A stretch of 19,236 bases of DNA, from NCBI GenBank assembly GCA_021298235.1, contig JAJTDX010000035.1:1-19236 (forward strand). Reading direction: 5' to 3'. A program made the translations under genes and the position numbers. Positions 1 through 7,279 of the stretch are shown in pieces (position 1 is the stretch's first letter; every line of letters starts with the position of its first letter). Source of the stretch: Cryomorphaceae bacterium. GTDB taxonomy: Bacteria; Bacteroidota; Bacteroidia; Flavobacteriales; Crocinitomicaceae. The notes under the pieces are model-generated. The model saw only the letters and a program-made list of their open reading frames with translations, made no database searches and was not told the origin of the DNA.

Positions 1-1
1 T

Positions 2-745
2 GGACTTTTACAACAAATTTTTAGTATCCTAAGTGCAAAATTTTCGCCTTCCGAGTATTATTATGCCATCAACCTTTTAGGCTCCAATGTTCAGGCAATT
101 GACAATCCATTCCTGGTCTTTGCAGGAGAGCAAAACCGCGAGGAAGATCATTCTACTTATGCATCCATCGAAAAAGAATCAATTACTTATGAATCGGGCA
201 AGCGTTACGGCATGCGTCAGCCTATCCGCAGATTTCTTCTAAAAGAAGGATTGAAAAAGGGTCTCTTTAACACGAATGGATATTATTGTTCTTTGGAGGA
301 GGCACTTAAAAATCCGGAGGATTGTGTATTTCTAGATCTTTCGTACAAAAAGGATCTTACTGACCTTACTGTACTTACAGAGCTTAAAGCTCTTAAAATT
401 TTGAGGTTGTCCATGTCTCAATTGCAATGTGATCTACCTCGACTGGAAAAGCTTGAGGAGCTTCATGCCGATGGTGTTAAATGGATCTGGAATAGTATGA
501 GTACTTCTCAGATAATAGAGAGTTTGCCGAATGTTAAGCGGATTTATGCCCGTGCTGTTTTTTATGATTTCAGTGATCAGTTTAATGAGCTTGTGCTTGG
601 ATTAGAGAATTTAGAACTTTTTGATTTTAGGCCGGGCTACTATGGCAATCATGAAGAAATCAATGAAATGGTAAAGTCGCTTAGAGCGCAGGGTAGGATC
701 ATTGATGTTCCAACGATGGAAGGTAATTTGGAGCTTCCTTTTTAA
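2..745 (+). CDS. Partial protein with LRR-like segments (5' end outside window)
   Basis: The reading frame is open from the left edge to TAA at 743-745, giving 247 visible residues, so the true start lies upstream. An internal ATG at 212 also exists, but the frame before it reads as ordinary protein and I take it as part of the same gene. From about residue 105 the protein shows short leucine-spaced segments (FLDLSYKKDLTDL, LKALKILRLSMSQL, LEKLEELHADG) that resemble degenerate leucine-rich repeats. No enzymatic motif is visible in this part. It ends 10 bp before the next gene, which is a clear LRR protein, so both probably belong to one operon with the downstream MoxR ATPase and VWA protein. 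LRR surfaces usually bind proteins; acting as a recognition subunit is an inference. Confidence 0.7.
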   Translation, partial: GLLQQIFSILSAKFSPSEYYYAINLLGSNVQAIDNPFLVFAGEQNREEDHSTYASIEKESITYESGKRYGMRQPIRRFLLKEGLKKGLFNTNGYYCSLEEALKNPEDCVFLDLSYKKDLTDLTVLTELKALKILRLSMSQLQCDLPRLEKLEELHADGVKWIWNSMSTSQIIESLPNVKRIYARAVFYDFSDQFNELVLGLENLELFDFRPGYYGNHEEINEMVKSLRAQGRIIDVPTMEGNLELPF

Positions 746-755
746 TTTTAAAAAG

Positions 756-2039
756 ATGCAAGAGGAATTTAACGCAGGTAAATTATACAATCTCATTTCG
801 GACAAACAGAATCTGGAACAAAACATTTTGTTTCTTCAAGTTTTCTCCCCTGAGACAGTAGACGAGCTATGGAATAAAATGAATCCGTTCTCTGAGGGCT
901 ATGAACGCAAATCCGGGAGCCTTATGCAATTGCTCCTTATCGCATTCGGAGCAGAGGGAAGTTTCCCTGCTGCCATCAGAAATGGGCAGGTTCATTCGCC
1001 AATTAGGAATTATCCCAAGGAAAAAACGTTGGTACTCGGGAATGAGTTTTATGATGTTCCTGAAGGAGTCGTTTCTCAAATTGTCGAATCGCTGAATATT
1101 AAGCATCTTATAATCGAGTCGGAAGCTGCTCTTGCGCCGGTCTTCGATAAAGATTTTAGATATATTGCTGATTTCATTCGGTCGTGTGCTTTCTTTAGGT
1201 TTGAATCCAACTATCAATTTCCGGAGTTCTTCCTTTCCTCTAAAAAGATTGAGGAGCTTAGATTCGTTGCTGTTCGAGGAGCAATTTTACCAACGGATCT
1301 TTCCCGCATGACCTCACTTGTGAGCTATGAACTGATAGATGCCAATACAGAAGTAGTTCCGAAATTTGATTTGATTTATAAAAATCTCCGACATTTAAAC
1401 CTTAGTCAGAGCATTACTTCCAACGTCACATCAGAAGTTTTTGATGTTGCCGAATTGCCCATAAAATTGGAATCAATTGATCTGTCAGCCTGTTATATTT
1501 CAAAATTAAAAGGCTTTGAGCAACTGAACTCTTTGAGGAAAATAAACCTTTCGAATTGTATATTCTCCGAACTGAACTTTCACGAGTTTCCTGCCACTTT
1601 GGAACGACTGGATCTAAGATCAAATCAAATGGCCTCTTTCCCATCCTTAAAAAATTGTTCAGAATTATCGCTGATCTACATAGATTTGAGCTACAATCAA
1701 CTAACTTCAATTCCTGAAGATCTGAGTCCGTTGAAAAATTTAAAAGAGTTTCTCTGTTCTCATAATCAGCTTGAAAACTTACCTTCAAACATTATTGAAT
1801 TGGAGCATTTGGAACGGATAGATGTCAGAAGAAATAAATTGACCACCTTACCGCAATCGCTTAAAAGTCTGAAAAAATTGTTCTATATCGATTTAGAGGA
1901 TAATTTTTTATCCAATGTTTCCCCAGTGATTCAACAATGGGAAATTCCGGATGCTAAAGTGGCACTAAGGGGAAATAATTTTGACAATAATGAAAAGAAA
2001 CAATTATTGGAATTTGAACATTTAAAATTGGATTTATGA
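756..2039 (+). CDS. Leucine-rich-repeat protein
   Basis: This is a 427-aa protein from the ATG at 756. A longer frame starts at 702 inside the previous gene, but 756 avoids that overlap and leaves a 10-bp spacer. Residues 1 to about 160 form a non-repeat N-terminal region with no family I recognise. From about residue 165 to 410 there are LRR units, clearest at LRHLNLSQS, LESIDLSAC, LRKINLSNC, LERLDLRSNQ, LIYIDLSYNQLTSIP, LKEFLCSHNQLENLP, LERIDVRRNKLTTLP and LFYIDLEDN. The pattern LxxLxLxxNxLxxLP with about 22-24 residue spacing is typical of cytoplasmic bacterial LRR proteins. There is no signal peptide or membrane segment. Its stop overlaps the start of the MoxR ATPase by 4 bp (ATGA), so translation is probably coupled and the two products may act together. 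A role as sensor or substrate adaptor is inferred. Confidence 0.9.
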   Translation: MQEEFNAGKLYNLISDKQNLEQNILFLQVFSPETVDELWNKMNPFSEGYERKSGSLMQLLLIAFGAEGSFPAAIRNGQVHSPIRNYPKEKTLVLGNEFYDVPEGVVSQIVESLNIKHLIIESEAALAPVFDKDFRYIADFIRSCAFFRFESNYQFPEFFLSSKKIEELRFVAVRGAILPTDLSRMTSLVSYELIDANTEVVPKFDLIYKNLRHLNLSQSITSNVTSEVFDVAELPIKLESIDLSACYISKLKGFEQLNSLRKINLSNCIFSELNFHEFPATLERLDLRSNQMASFPSLKNCSELSLIYIDLSYNQLTSIPEDLSPLKNLKEFLCSHNQLENLPSNIIELEHLERIDVRRNKLTTLPQSLKSLKKLFYIDLEDNFLSNVSPVIQQWEIPDAKVALRGNNFDNNEKKQLLEFEHLKLDL

Positions 2040-3181
2040 GTGCTTTAAATGGGTGTTATGGAGCAAGAGTGAATGGTCACAGGCTTTTTGAGCTTCTCGG
2101 AACTGTGCTGGAGGCGAATATTGGGTATGAGTCGGATACGGGCAAACGTCCGACACCAATTTGTATTTGGGGAACTCATGGACTGGGTAAAACCGAGATT
2201 GCCATGGAAGTGGCTCGGAGCCGCGGTTGGAAAATCGCTTATTGCGCGCCAGCCCAGTTTGAGGAGATGGGAGATTTACATGGGTTGCCATTCAAGGTAG
2301 ATCCAGATCCAAATGTGTTAGGTGACGAACGAACGGTGTATTTGCCTCCGGATTGGGTGCCAACAGATGAAGGTCCCGGGATATTGCTTTTGGACGACAT
2401 TAATCGCGCAGATGATCGCATTTTAAGAGGAACCATGCAGTTGTTGCAAAACTTTGAAATGTTCTCATGGGCCTTGCCGCCACGCTGGCAGATTGTAGTG
2501 ACCGCCAATCCAGATTCAGGAGACTACTCTGTAACTCCAATGGATGAAGCGATGCTCACACGAATGATCCATGTTACCCTGACCTTTGAAGAAAAAGCAT
2601 GGGCTGAATGGGCATTAAAAGCTGGTGTAGATGAACGGGGTGTGAATTTTGTTCTGACCTATCCGGAAATGGTGACCATGCGCCGAACGACTCCCAGAAC
2701 ATTGGTTCAATTCTTTTCTCAGATTAAACGAATTCCAGATCTCATTCAGGAGAAAAAGCTTGTGGAGATTCTTGCAAACGGATGTTTGGATAAAGAAACA
2801 GCGGATAGCTTTATGAATTTTTTGGAGGACAGCTTACATAAGCTTCCTTCACCCGAAGAATTTCTGGATCAAACGGACACACATACTATTCATGAACAAT
2901 TGAAGGTACTTCTGCACTCCGAAAAAGGAGTGAGGTTAGATTTGGTGAATACGCTCATGAGTCGCATTGTCATGAAACTTAAATCTGAGTATCAACCCAG
3001 CCCTCATGCAGAGCTTGTTCTGAAATACATTCTTAAGTCGGAATTCATTCCTGTAGATCTCCGGTTCGCTTTTCACGCAGAGCTGACCTCAGCATTTAAA
3101 GAGCTGTCGCCTTCCTCTAAAATTATGAAATCAGCCGTCATGGATTCGGAAATCGTATCTCAATTTGTGAAACTAACTTAG
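2036..3181 (+). CDS. MoxR-family AAA+ ATPase
   Basis: This 381-aa protein carries the AAA+ core: Walker A GTHGLGKT (residues 46-53), Walker B ILLLDDINRA (116-125), sensor-1 VTANPD (155-160, N158), and MDEAMLTRM (169-177) with the likely arginine finger R176. This arrangement matches the MoxR/AAA_5 group of ATP-driven remodelling chaperones, which work with VWA-domain partners to mature or activate other proteins. Residues from about 200 to 381 form a helical C-terminal region of the kind that follows the core. The start overlaps the upstream LRR stop by 4 bp. Only 7 bp separate it from the downstream metallopeptidase/VWA gene, its expected partner. It is a cytoplasmic protein with no signal peptide. 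The family is firm; the substrate is unknown. Confidence 0.93.
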   Translation: MSALNGCYGARVNGHRLFELLGTVLEANIGYESDTGKRPTPICIWGTHGLGKTEIAMEVARSRGWKIAYCAPAQFEEMGDLHGLPFKVDPDPNVLGDERTVYLPPDWVPTDEGPGILLLDDINRADDRILRGTMQLLQNFEMFSWALPPRWQIVVTANPDSGDYSVTPMDEAMLTRMIHVTLTFEEKAWAEWALKAGVDERGVNFVLTYPEMVTMRRTTPRTLVQFFSQIKRIPDLIQEKKLVEILANGCLDKETADSFMNFLEDSLHKLPSPEEFLDQTDTHTIHEQLKVLLHSEKGVRLDLVNTLMSRIVMKLKSEYQPSPHAELVLKYILKSEFIPVDLRFAFHAELTSAFKELSPSSKIMKSAVMDSEIVSQFVKLT

Positions 3182-3188
3182 GGCGACA

Positions 3189-4349
3189 GTGCAGGAAGCA
3201 GAATCTAGTCTTGCATTTTCGGTGCTTCGTCTAATGCGGAAAGAACCTTTTTATGCGCATATTCTGAGCAATGTCACACGAGTTTTAGGAGACCATATTC
3301 CCACAATGGCGGTGTCGTGCAAAGAGGGAACGTTTCAATTGCATGTCAATCCAGATTTTTTAATGAATGTGCTGAATGAGGAACAGCGAATAGGAGTGTT
3401 AAAACATGAAGTATTGCATCTTGTCCTGAAGCATTTGTTCCGAGGGCATAAAAAAGATCCGATGCTCGAAAATCTTTCAGCCGATCTGGTAGTAAATCAG
3501 TATGTGGATCCGTGGCCGCTTCCAGAAGGAGCGATTTTGATCAGCACATTCCCAGATTTGAAGCTCAGGCGTTTTGAAACAATGGAGTATTATCTGAAGG
3601 AGCTCTTGAAACTAAGAGACAAAGATGCTTCGACCAATTTTCCGCAGAGTAAAAGTGCGCTGGATGGACTGGAAAAAAGTGCGGGGAATGTCGGCAGTCA
3701 TGAGCTTTGGGGTGGTCAGGAAGATCAGCAAGAAGAACGCATTCTGGGAAGAATTCTAGCGGATGCGATGAAAAAGTCCTCAAAATATGGGTCGCTTCCT
3801 GATGCCATTCGAAGATCCGTGGATGCCCTTTTGAAACCTCCTTCCGTTTCATGGCAGCAGGTTCTCAAGATTTTTCATGCCTCTTGTGGGCGGACTGTAC
3901 TGCGGACCACCAGAAGAAAGGAAAGTAAACGTTTTTCGGGTAATGCCGGAACACGAATAAAACGTATGCGAAAAATCGTTGTTGCAATTGATACTTCCGG
4001 ATCCATCGACCTACAACTTCTATCTGCCTTTTGGAGTGAAATTGTTTCTATTCATAGAACGGGTACAGACATTATGGTTCTTGAATGCGATGCCGAAATT
4101 CAAAATGAATATCAATTTCGGGCTTCAACACTGAAAACTCAGTTCAAGGGCGGGGGGGGCACTGATTTTGGACCTGTTATCAAATGGGCCAATAAACATT
4201 CTCAATACAATGGACTTATCTATTTTACAGATGGGTATGCAGGAAAGCCTCCAAAATGCAGAATTCCGATTCTTTGGTGTGTGTATGGAGAAATTGAAAA
4301 TACCGATCATTTGAAGGGAAGAGTCATTCGTCTGAAAGAGGAAGAGTGA
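3189..4349 (+). CDS. DUF2201 protein: metallopeptidase-like plus VWA-like domain
   Basis: This 386-aa protein starts at GTG 3189. No in-frame ATG exists between the preceding stop and here, and the first internal Met is residue 16. The N-terminal half contains HEVLH (73-77), an HExxH zinc-binding motif, followed by ADLVVNQY (98-105), a pattern of the DUF2201_N putative metallopeptidase domain. Residues 140-200 look like a charged linker. The C-terminal half is VWA-like, with MIDAS-type elements DTSGS (268-272), a glycine-rich turn with T325, and TDG (347-349). The two-domain order and length fit DUF2201 proteins, which commonly pair with MoxR ATPases. The protein may bind a metal and a partner through the VWA domain and cleave through the zinc domain; activity is inferred. 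An eight-G run (4152-4159) lies in the MIDAS region. Confidence 0.9.
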   Translation: MQEAESSLAFSVLRLMRKEPFYAHILSNVTRVLGDHIPTMAVSCKEGTFQLHVNPDFLMNVLNEEQRIGVLKHEVLHLVLKHLFRGHKKDPMLENLSADLVVNQYVDPWPLPEGAILISTFPDLKLRRFETMEYYLKELLKLRDKDASTNFPQSKSALDGLEKSAGNVGSHELWGGQEDQQEERILGRILADAMKKSSKYGSLPDAIRRSVDALLKPPSVSWQQVLKIFHASCGRTVLRTTRRKESKRFSGNAGTRIKRMRKIVVAIDTSGSIDLQLLSAFWSEIVSIHRTGTDIMVLECDAEIQNEYQFRASTLKTQFKGGGGTDFGPVIKWANKHSQYNGLIYFTDGYAGKPPKCRIPILWCVYGEIENTDHLKGRVIRLKEEE

Positions 4350-4403
4350 AGCTAACTCGATTTTCGCTACATTTGTCATGGAGCCTGAAGGTTTTAGCAT
4401 TTT

Positions 4404-4422
4404 GGTTGGCGAGTCGCCAATC
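4404..4422. repeat. Near-perfect palindrome (REP-like hairpin)
   Basis: TTGGCGA at 4406-4412 and TCGCCAA at 4414-4420 are perfect inverted arms around a single base. The stem extends by a G-T wobble and a further G-C pair to 4404/4422. No T-tract follows, so it is unlikely to be an intrinsic terminator. It could be a REP-type unit or a protein-binding site. Confidence 0.5.
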
Positions 4423-4455
4423 TTGTTTAATCGCTAGTTAAGTTGCTTTGCTTTT

Positions 4456-4469
4456 TGCATGGCGATGCA
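4456..4469. repeat. Short inverted repeat (TGCAT-GGCG-ATGCA)
   Basis: Two 5-bp arms, TGCAT (4456-4460) and ATGCA (4465-4469), flank a 4-nt GGCG loop. It is 36 bp downstream of the stronger palindrome and may be part of the same element. On its own, a stem of this size could arise by chance. Confidence 0.35.
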
Positions 4470-4537
4470 GACAGCATGAATTAGAATTGAATGTGGCAAT
4501 ATTCATATTGCGTTCAAAGTAATACCAGCGCTCTATT

Positions 4538-4562
4538 ATGCCTCCGACAGGAGGCATTTTTT
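4538..4562 (+). terminator. Rho-independent terminator
   Basis: ATGCCTCC (4538-4545) pairs perfectly with GGAGGCAT (4550-4557) around a GACA loop, and the hairpin runs straight into a T-tract (4557-4562). The plus-strand orientation suits termination of the upstream operon, about 190 bp after its last stop. On the minus strand the hairpin follows the end of the PLD gene but has no T-rich tail. The T-tract abuts the stop codon of that gene. Confidence 0.85.
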
Positions 4563-5022
4563 ATTCGTAGGACATTAGATCAACGGACTTCTCCCAGAGC
4601 ACGTCGAACTCCTTTTGAAATCGTACTGCAACCTCTGTGCTTGTGATACAGATAATGTTTTCCTCATTATATTCGGCCGCATTTCTGGTCCAGTTGTAGG
4701 ATCCTGTAAGAACAGTTTCACCATCTGCAATCAGAAATTTATGATGCATGTGAAATTCTGATTGGTCTGTTTTTACTTCTATTCCTTCGTCGTATAAAGT
4801 CTGAATGTCTGAACCCTGATCAGCTGCCTTGTCATTGTCAGTAATTATTCGAATTTGAGTGCCTTTGTTCATCGCTCTGAGTATCGCTCGGCTAATCTGG
4901 TCATCACTGATCGTAAAGACACAAATATCCAGACTTTGTGTGGCAGATTCAATTAATTCAATAATCAGGTTTCTACATTCTACTCCCGGACTGAACGCTA
5001 TTTTAATGTGTTGATCTCTCAT
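4561..5022 (-). CDS. Single-HKD phospholipase D-like protein (Nuc-type)
   Basis: This 153-aa protein has one HKD signature: H93-x-K95-(x4)-D100 in HMHHKFLIAD, followed by GSYN (107-110). Its length fits the single-motif Nuc/PLD6 group, whose members dimerise to form one active site and cleave phosphodiester bonds in DNA, RNA or phospholipids. The N-terminal half has the expected pattern, with an early helix and strand (LIESATQSLDICVFTISD) and the IRIITD strand. No signal peptide is visible, so it is probably cytoplasmic. The ATG overlaps the stop of the esterase gene by 4 bp, indicating translational coupling. Whether the substrate is nucleic acid or lipid cannot be read from the sequence. 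Confidence 0.88.
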   Translation of the reverse strand: MRDQHIKIAFSPGVECRNLIIELIESATQSLDICVFTISDDQISRAILRAMNKGTQIRIITDNDKAADQGSDIQTLYDEGIEVKTDQSEFHMHHKFLIADGETVLTGSYNWTRNAAEYNEENIICITSTEVAVRFQKEFDVLWEKSVDLMSYE

Positions 5023-5513
5023 AGTGATTTGGCAAAGCGCTCCACCTCTGCCTCAAAGGTTTCAATATCAATCCGGTGTTCTAGATTTCGATGCAATGTA
5101 ATCATCACTAGATCATTCTGATCATCGTCCATGACGGCCTCTAAAGAACTGTAAGGAGAAACAACTTCATCATTTTTTCCTATAACGATATGCATTGGAT
5201 TAGGGTGATTCCCATAAACTTCTTCAGGAATGAAATTTGGTTCTACACTGCGTTCTGCAATTGCTGGATTAAAAAGTAAACATGGGAGTGCCATTTGACG
5301 GGCAAGATGATAACCAACGTAGCCACCCATGCTATTTCCGATGATTGCATCAAATTTAGGAGTACTAGTAAGCTCAGATGCTAACTCCGTGATGTTGTCA
5401 ACTTGATAATCAATTTGTGGTGAGTGAACCGAAAAATAATTTTCAAGAACAGACCTCTTTTCATCGCTGAGAGAACCGTTTAATCCATGCAGATATAAAA
5501 TGTTTAATTTCAT
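5019..5513 (-). CDS. YqiA/UPF0227-like alpha/beta-hydrolase (esterase)
   Basis: This 164-aa protein starts MKLNILYLHGLNGS, the strand-and-oxyanion region typical of YqiA-like small alpha/beta hydrolases. A nucleophile elbow GNSMGG (59-64) places the catalytic serine at S61. The other probable triad members are D115 (in GKNDEVVS) and H146 (in LEHRID). The length is near that of the UPF0227 family (about 190 aa), slightly short. There is no signal peptide. It is the first gene of a two-gene minus-strand operon and overlaps the PLD-like gene by 4 bp. Small-ester hydrolysis is the family expectation; the true substrate is unknown. It could also be grouped with RBBP9-type serine hydrolases. Confidence 0.85.
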   Translation of the reverse strand: MKLNILYLHGLNGSLSDEKRSVLENYFSVHSPQIDYQVDNITELASELTSTPKFDAIIGNSMGGYVGYHLARQMALPCLLFNPAIAERSVEPNFIPEEVYGNHPNPMHIVIGKNDEVVSPYSSLEAVMDDDQNDLVMITLHRNLEHRIDIETFEAEVERFAKSL

Positions 5514-5570
5514 TTGTAGACAGTTTATGGCATGTAAAACTATAAAATCTATATTTATAAAAAGTTTTTT
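5514..5570. promoter_or_regulatory. Divergent AT-rich promoter region
   Basis: This 57-bp, strongly AT-rich gap separates two divergent operons. On the plus strand TATATTTA (5550-5557) differs by one base from the Bacteroidota -7 element TAnnTTTG. On the minus strand there are only near matches (TAGATTTT). I see no clear -33 element for either side, so the region is called on context more than on motif. Confidence 0.45.
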
Positions 5571-6263
5571 ATGGACAATTTAGTTGAGTATCTTGAACGA
5601 AACTCGGATTTGGGAAAGACCATGTTTTATCCCGGATCTTATGAGGATTTTGGGATGATTGAAACGTTTGTGGAGGAATCTTCGATAGACTGTTTTATTT
5701 TTATGGATTATATCGATCAACGATTCGATTTCCCGAGGGTTTCCCGATGTATGCCAAACATGCGTATTCGCAACTGGAGAGAATTGCAACCTCAGGACTT
5801 TGGTGTTCAAACATGGGATGATTTCTGGTACGATCATCCTCAATCACGTGATTTTGGTCAGCCGGAAAATGCGTATGCTTACGTATACGACTGCATTTCC
5901 CCAAGATCACGAAAAGAGTTCAAGCTTTATTATTTTGGTACGGATGCAATAGGTACTTATGAGGTGCTTTTTCATCATGGAATAATTCCTGATGTGATCC
6001 TCATTCAAGATCATGGGTTCGGAGGACAATGGCAGCAATATAAGTATGATGTAAATTCTGAGCCCGGATCATACGGAGATTCATTTCTTTATCAGTTTGC
6101 TCTAAACCATGATTGTTTACCTAAATATTTATTTTCACAGCACTGGGATGATGAGCATGAAACACCCACCCCCTGGCCGGGGTATGTTCAAGTAACCGAA
6201 CCTGTTGCCTTGGGCGGAGATATGCACACATTTAAAAGAAGCCTCTATAAAAGAGTGGATTAA
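5571..6263 (+). CDS. Unrecognised Rossmann-like protein
   Basis: This is a 230-aa protein without signal peptide or membrane segment. Possible alternating strands and loops are visible: TMFYPGSYEDF (17-27), CFIFMDYID (41-49), KLYYFGTDAIGTYE (118-131) and DVILIQDHGFGGQW (141-154). The G-S-Y loop after a first strand and an acidic residue after the second resemble nucleotide- or SAM-binding Rossmann folds, but no canonical GxGxG is present. Part of this pattern recurs in the gene at 18074-18958. It is aromatic- and Asp-rich (for example TWDDFWYDHP and the C-terminal Trp/His-rich stretch 185-205). It lies 12 bp before the ion-channel gene and probably begins that operon. I do not recognise a family and assign no function. 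Confidence 0.75.
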   Translation: MDNLVEYLERNSDLGKTMFYPGSYEDFGMIETFVEESSIDCFIFMDYIDQRFDFPRVSRCMPNMRIRNWRELQPQDFGVQTWDDFWYDHPQSRDFGQPENAYAYVYDCISPRSRKEFKLYYFGTDAIGTYEVLFHHGIIPDVILIQDHGFGGQWQQYKYDVNSEPGSYGDSFLYQFALNHDCLPKYLFSQHWDDEHETPTPWPGYVQVTEPVALGGDMHTFKRSLYKRVD

Positions 6264-6275
6264 TAATTACCGCCG

Positions 6276-7262
6276 ATGCTTAAAAATTTTGTAAACAGAA
6301 TTTTACTGCCAAATCATTATCTCAAGATCGAAAAATACTCTTCGGTTGTTATTCTATTCAGTGTCTTATTGTTGACAATCGAATCCATTTATCACGGCCG
6401 GAGTGAATTATTGCACACGCTATTCTATCTGGATGTATTTGTACTTCTGTTTTTTGTCATCGAGATGATCTATAGATTGTGGTTTTTTCCGTTTAAAATT
6501 TCGGATGTAATTTCTTCGATTCGCTATCTGTTCTTGAAGGGGGAATTTTCCGATGAGGGAATTTTGGAAAGGTATGATGCCATGCCAAATGAGTTCAAAA
6601 ATGAGGAAGATGAGCGAACAATTGATTCCGTCTCCAAGGTCTGTCTTGAGCAGTTTTTCTGGCTGATATTTGATCTTGCGATTACCGTATCATCGGTAGC
6701 TGCAATATTTTTTATCAATCTGTTTAAGCATCCGGAAATAGTTACATTGTTCAGAGTTGTCAGGGTTTTTCGTATCATAAGGATTTTCGAGATTCACAAA
6801 TCACTTAAGCAAACTGAACGGAAAATAATGTCTGTGATTCCTACGGTCATGATTTTTGCCGTTTTGCTCGCACTTATTCATTTTGTTTATGCTATTATTG
6901 GTTGCAACCTGTACGACTTCCGAAATTTTAATAGCATTGATTTTTCCAACCTTTACAATGCTTATTTTGGATTGTTTAGGGCACTCACAAATGGTTGGGG
7001 CTCATTGCACTCAGATTTGTCTGTTTCTGAAGTTCCTGGGATTGTAACTGATATCTATTGCATAACTTTCTTTATATTTAGCTCCATGATCACGCTGAAC
7101 GTTTTTTTGGCTGTCATGACAACGCAGATTCAAGACAAGCTTGCTCAAGAGAAGAAAAAGGATGAAAACGAAAATCAAAACGAGTCTGAATTAAAGGAGC
7201 TGGTAAAAACATTGAATGAGAAGATGGATCGTTTGGAGAAAAGATTAGATAAAAAACAGTAA
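6276..7262 (+). CDS. Voltage-gated ion channel, NaV/CaV-like (Ion_trans)
   Basis: This 328-aa protein has six likely membrane segments: S1 about 21-38, S2 48-70, S3 126-148, S4 154-171, S5 187-212 and S6 254-284. S4 carries four arginines spaced by three (R160, R163, R166, R169). The pore loop reads FRALTNGWGSLHSDL (234-248). In bacterial NaV channels the corresponding filter is T-L-E-S-W-S; here the tryptophan is kept but the key glutamate aligns with N239. Between S2 and S3 there is a charged insert of roughly 50 residues, where homologues have a short loop. The C-terminus (about 290-328) is a charged predicted coiled coil, as in tetrameric NaChBac-type channels. It sits 12 bp after the previous gene and 17 bp before the next. 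Ion selectivity cannot be predicted. Confidence 0.88.
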   Translation: MLKNFVNRILLPNHYLKIEKYSSVVILFSVLLLTIESIYHGRSELLHTLFYLDVFVLLFFVIEMIYRLWFFPFKISDVISSIRYLFLKGEFSDEGILERYDAMPNEFKNEEDERTIDSVSKVCLEQFFWLIFDLAITVSSVAAIFFINLFKHPEIVTLFRVVRVFRIIRIFEIHKSLKQTERKIMSVIPTVMIFAVLLALIHFVYAIIGCNLYDFRNFNSIDFSNLYNAYFGLFRALTNGWGSLHSDLSVSEVPGIVTDIYCITFFIFSSMITLNVFLAVMTTQIQDKLAQEKKKDENENQNESELKELVKTLNEKMDRLEKRLDKKQ

Positions 7263-7279
7263 AATTTAAAAATCGTATT

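Larger units (their letters stand above)
4350..4537. other. Palindrome-containing intergenic gap
   Basis: No convincing ORF lies here. The stretch contains two compact inverted repeats (annotated separately at 4404-4422 and 4456-4469) and otherwise no recognised element. It lies between the end of the plus-strand LRR/MoxR/VWA operon and the shared 3' region of the minus-strand esterase/PLD operon. The clustering of hairpins in a gap between converging operons fits a REP-like dispersed element, but I can see only one copy in this window. Confidence 0.45.

Noticed and set aside
702..756. Upstream in-frame start for the LRR protein at 702
   Set aside because: It overlaps the preceding gene by 44 bp and the added 18 residues show no conserved pattern; ATG 756 leaves a normal short gap.
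4538..4562. Bidirectional terminator serving the minus-strand PLD gene too
   Set aside because: On the minus strand no T-tract follows the hairpin, so only the plus-strand role is supported.
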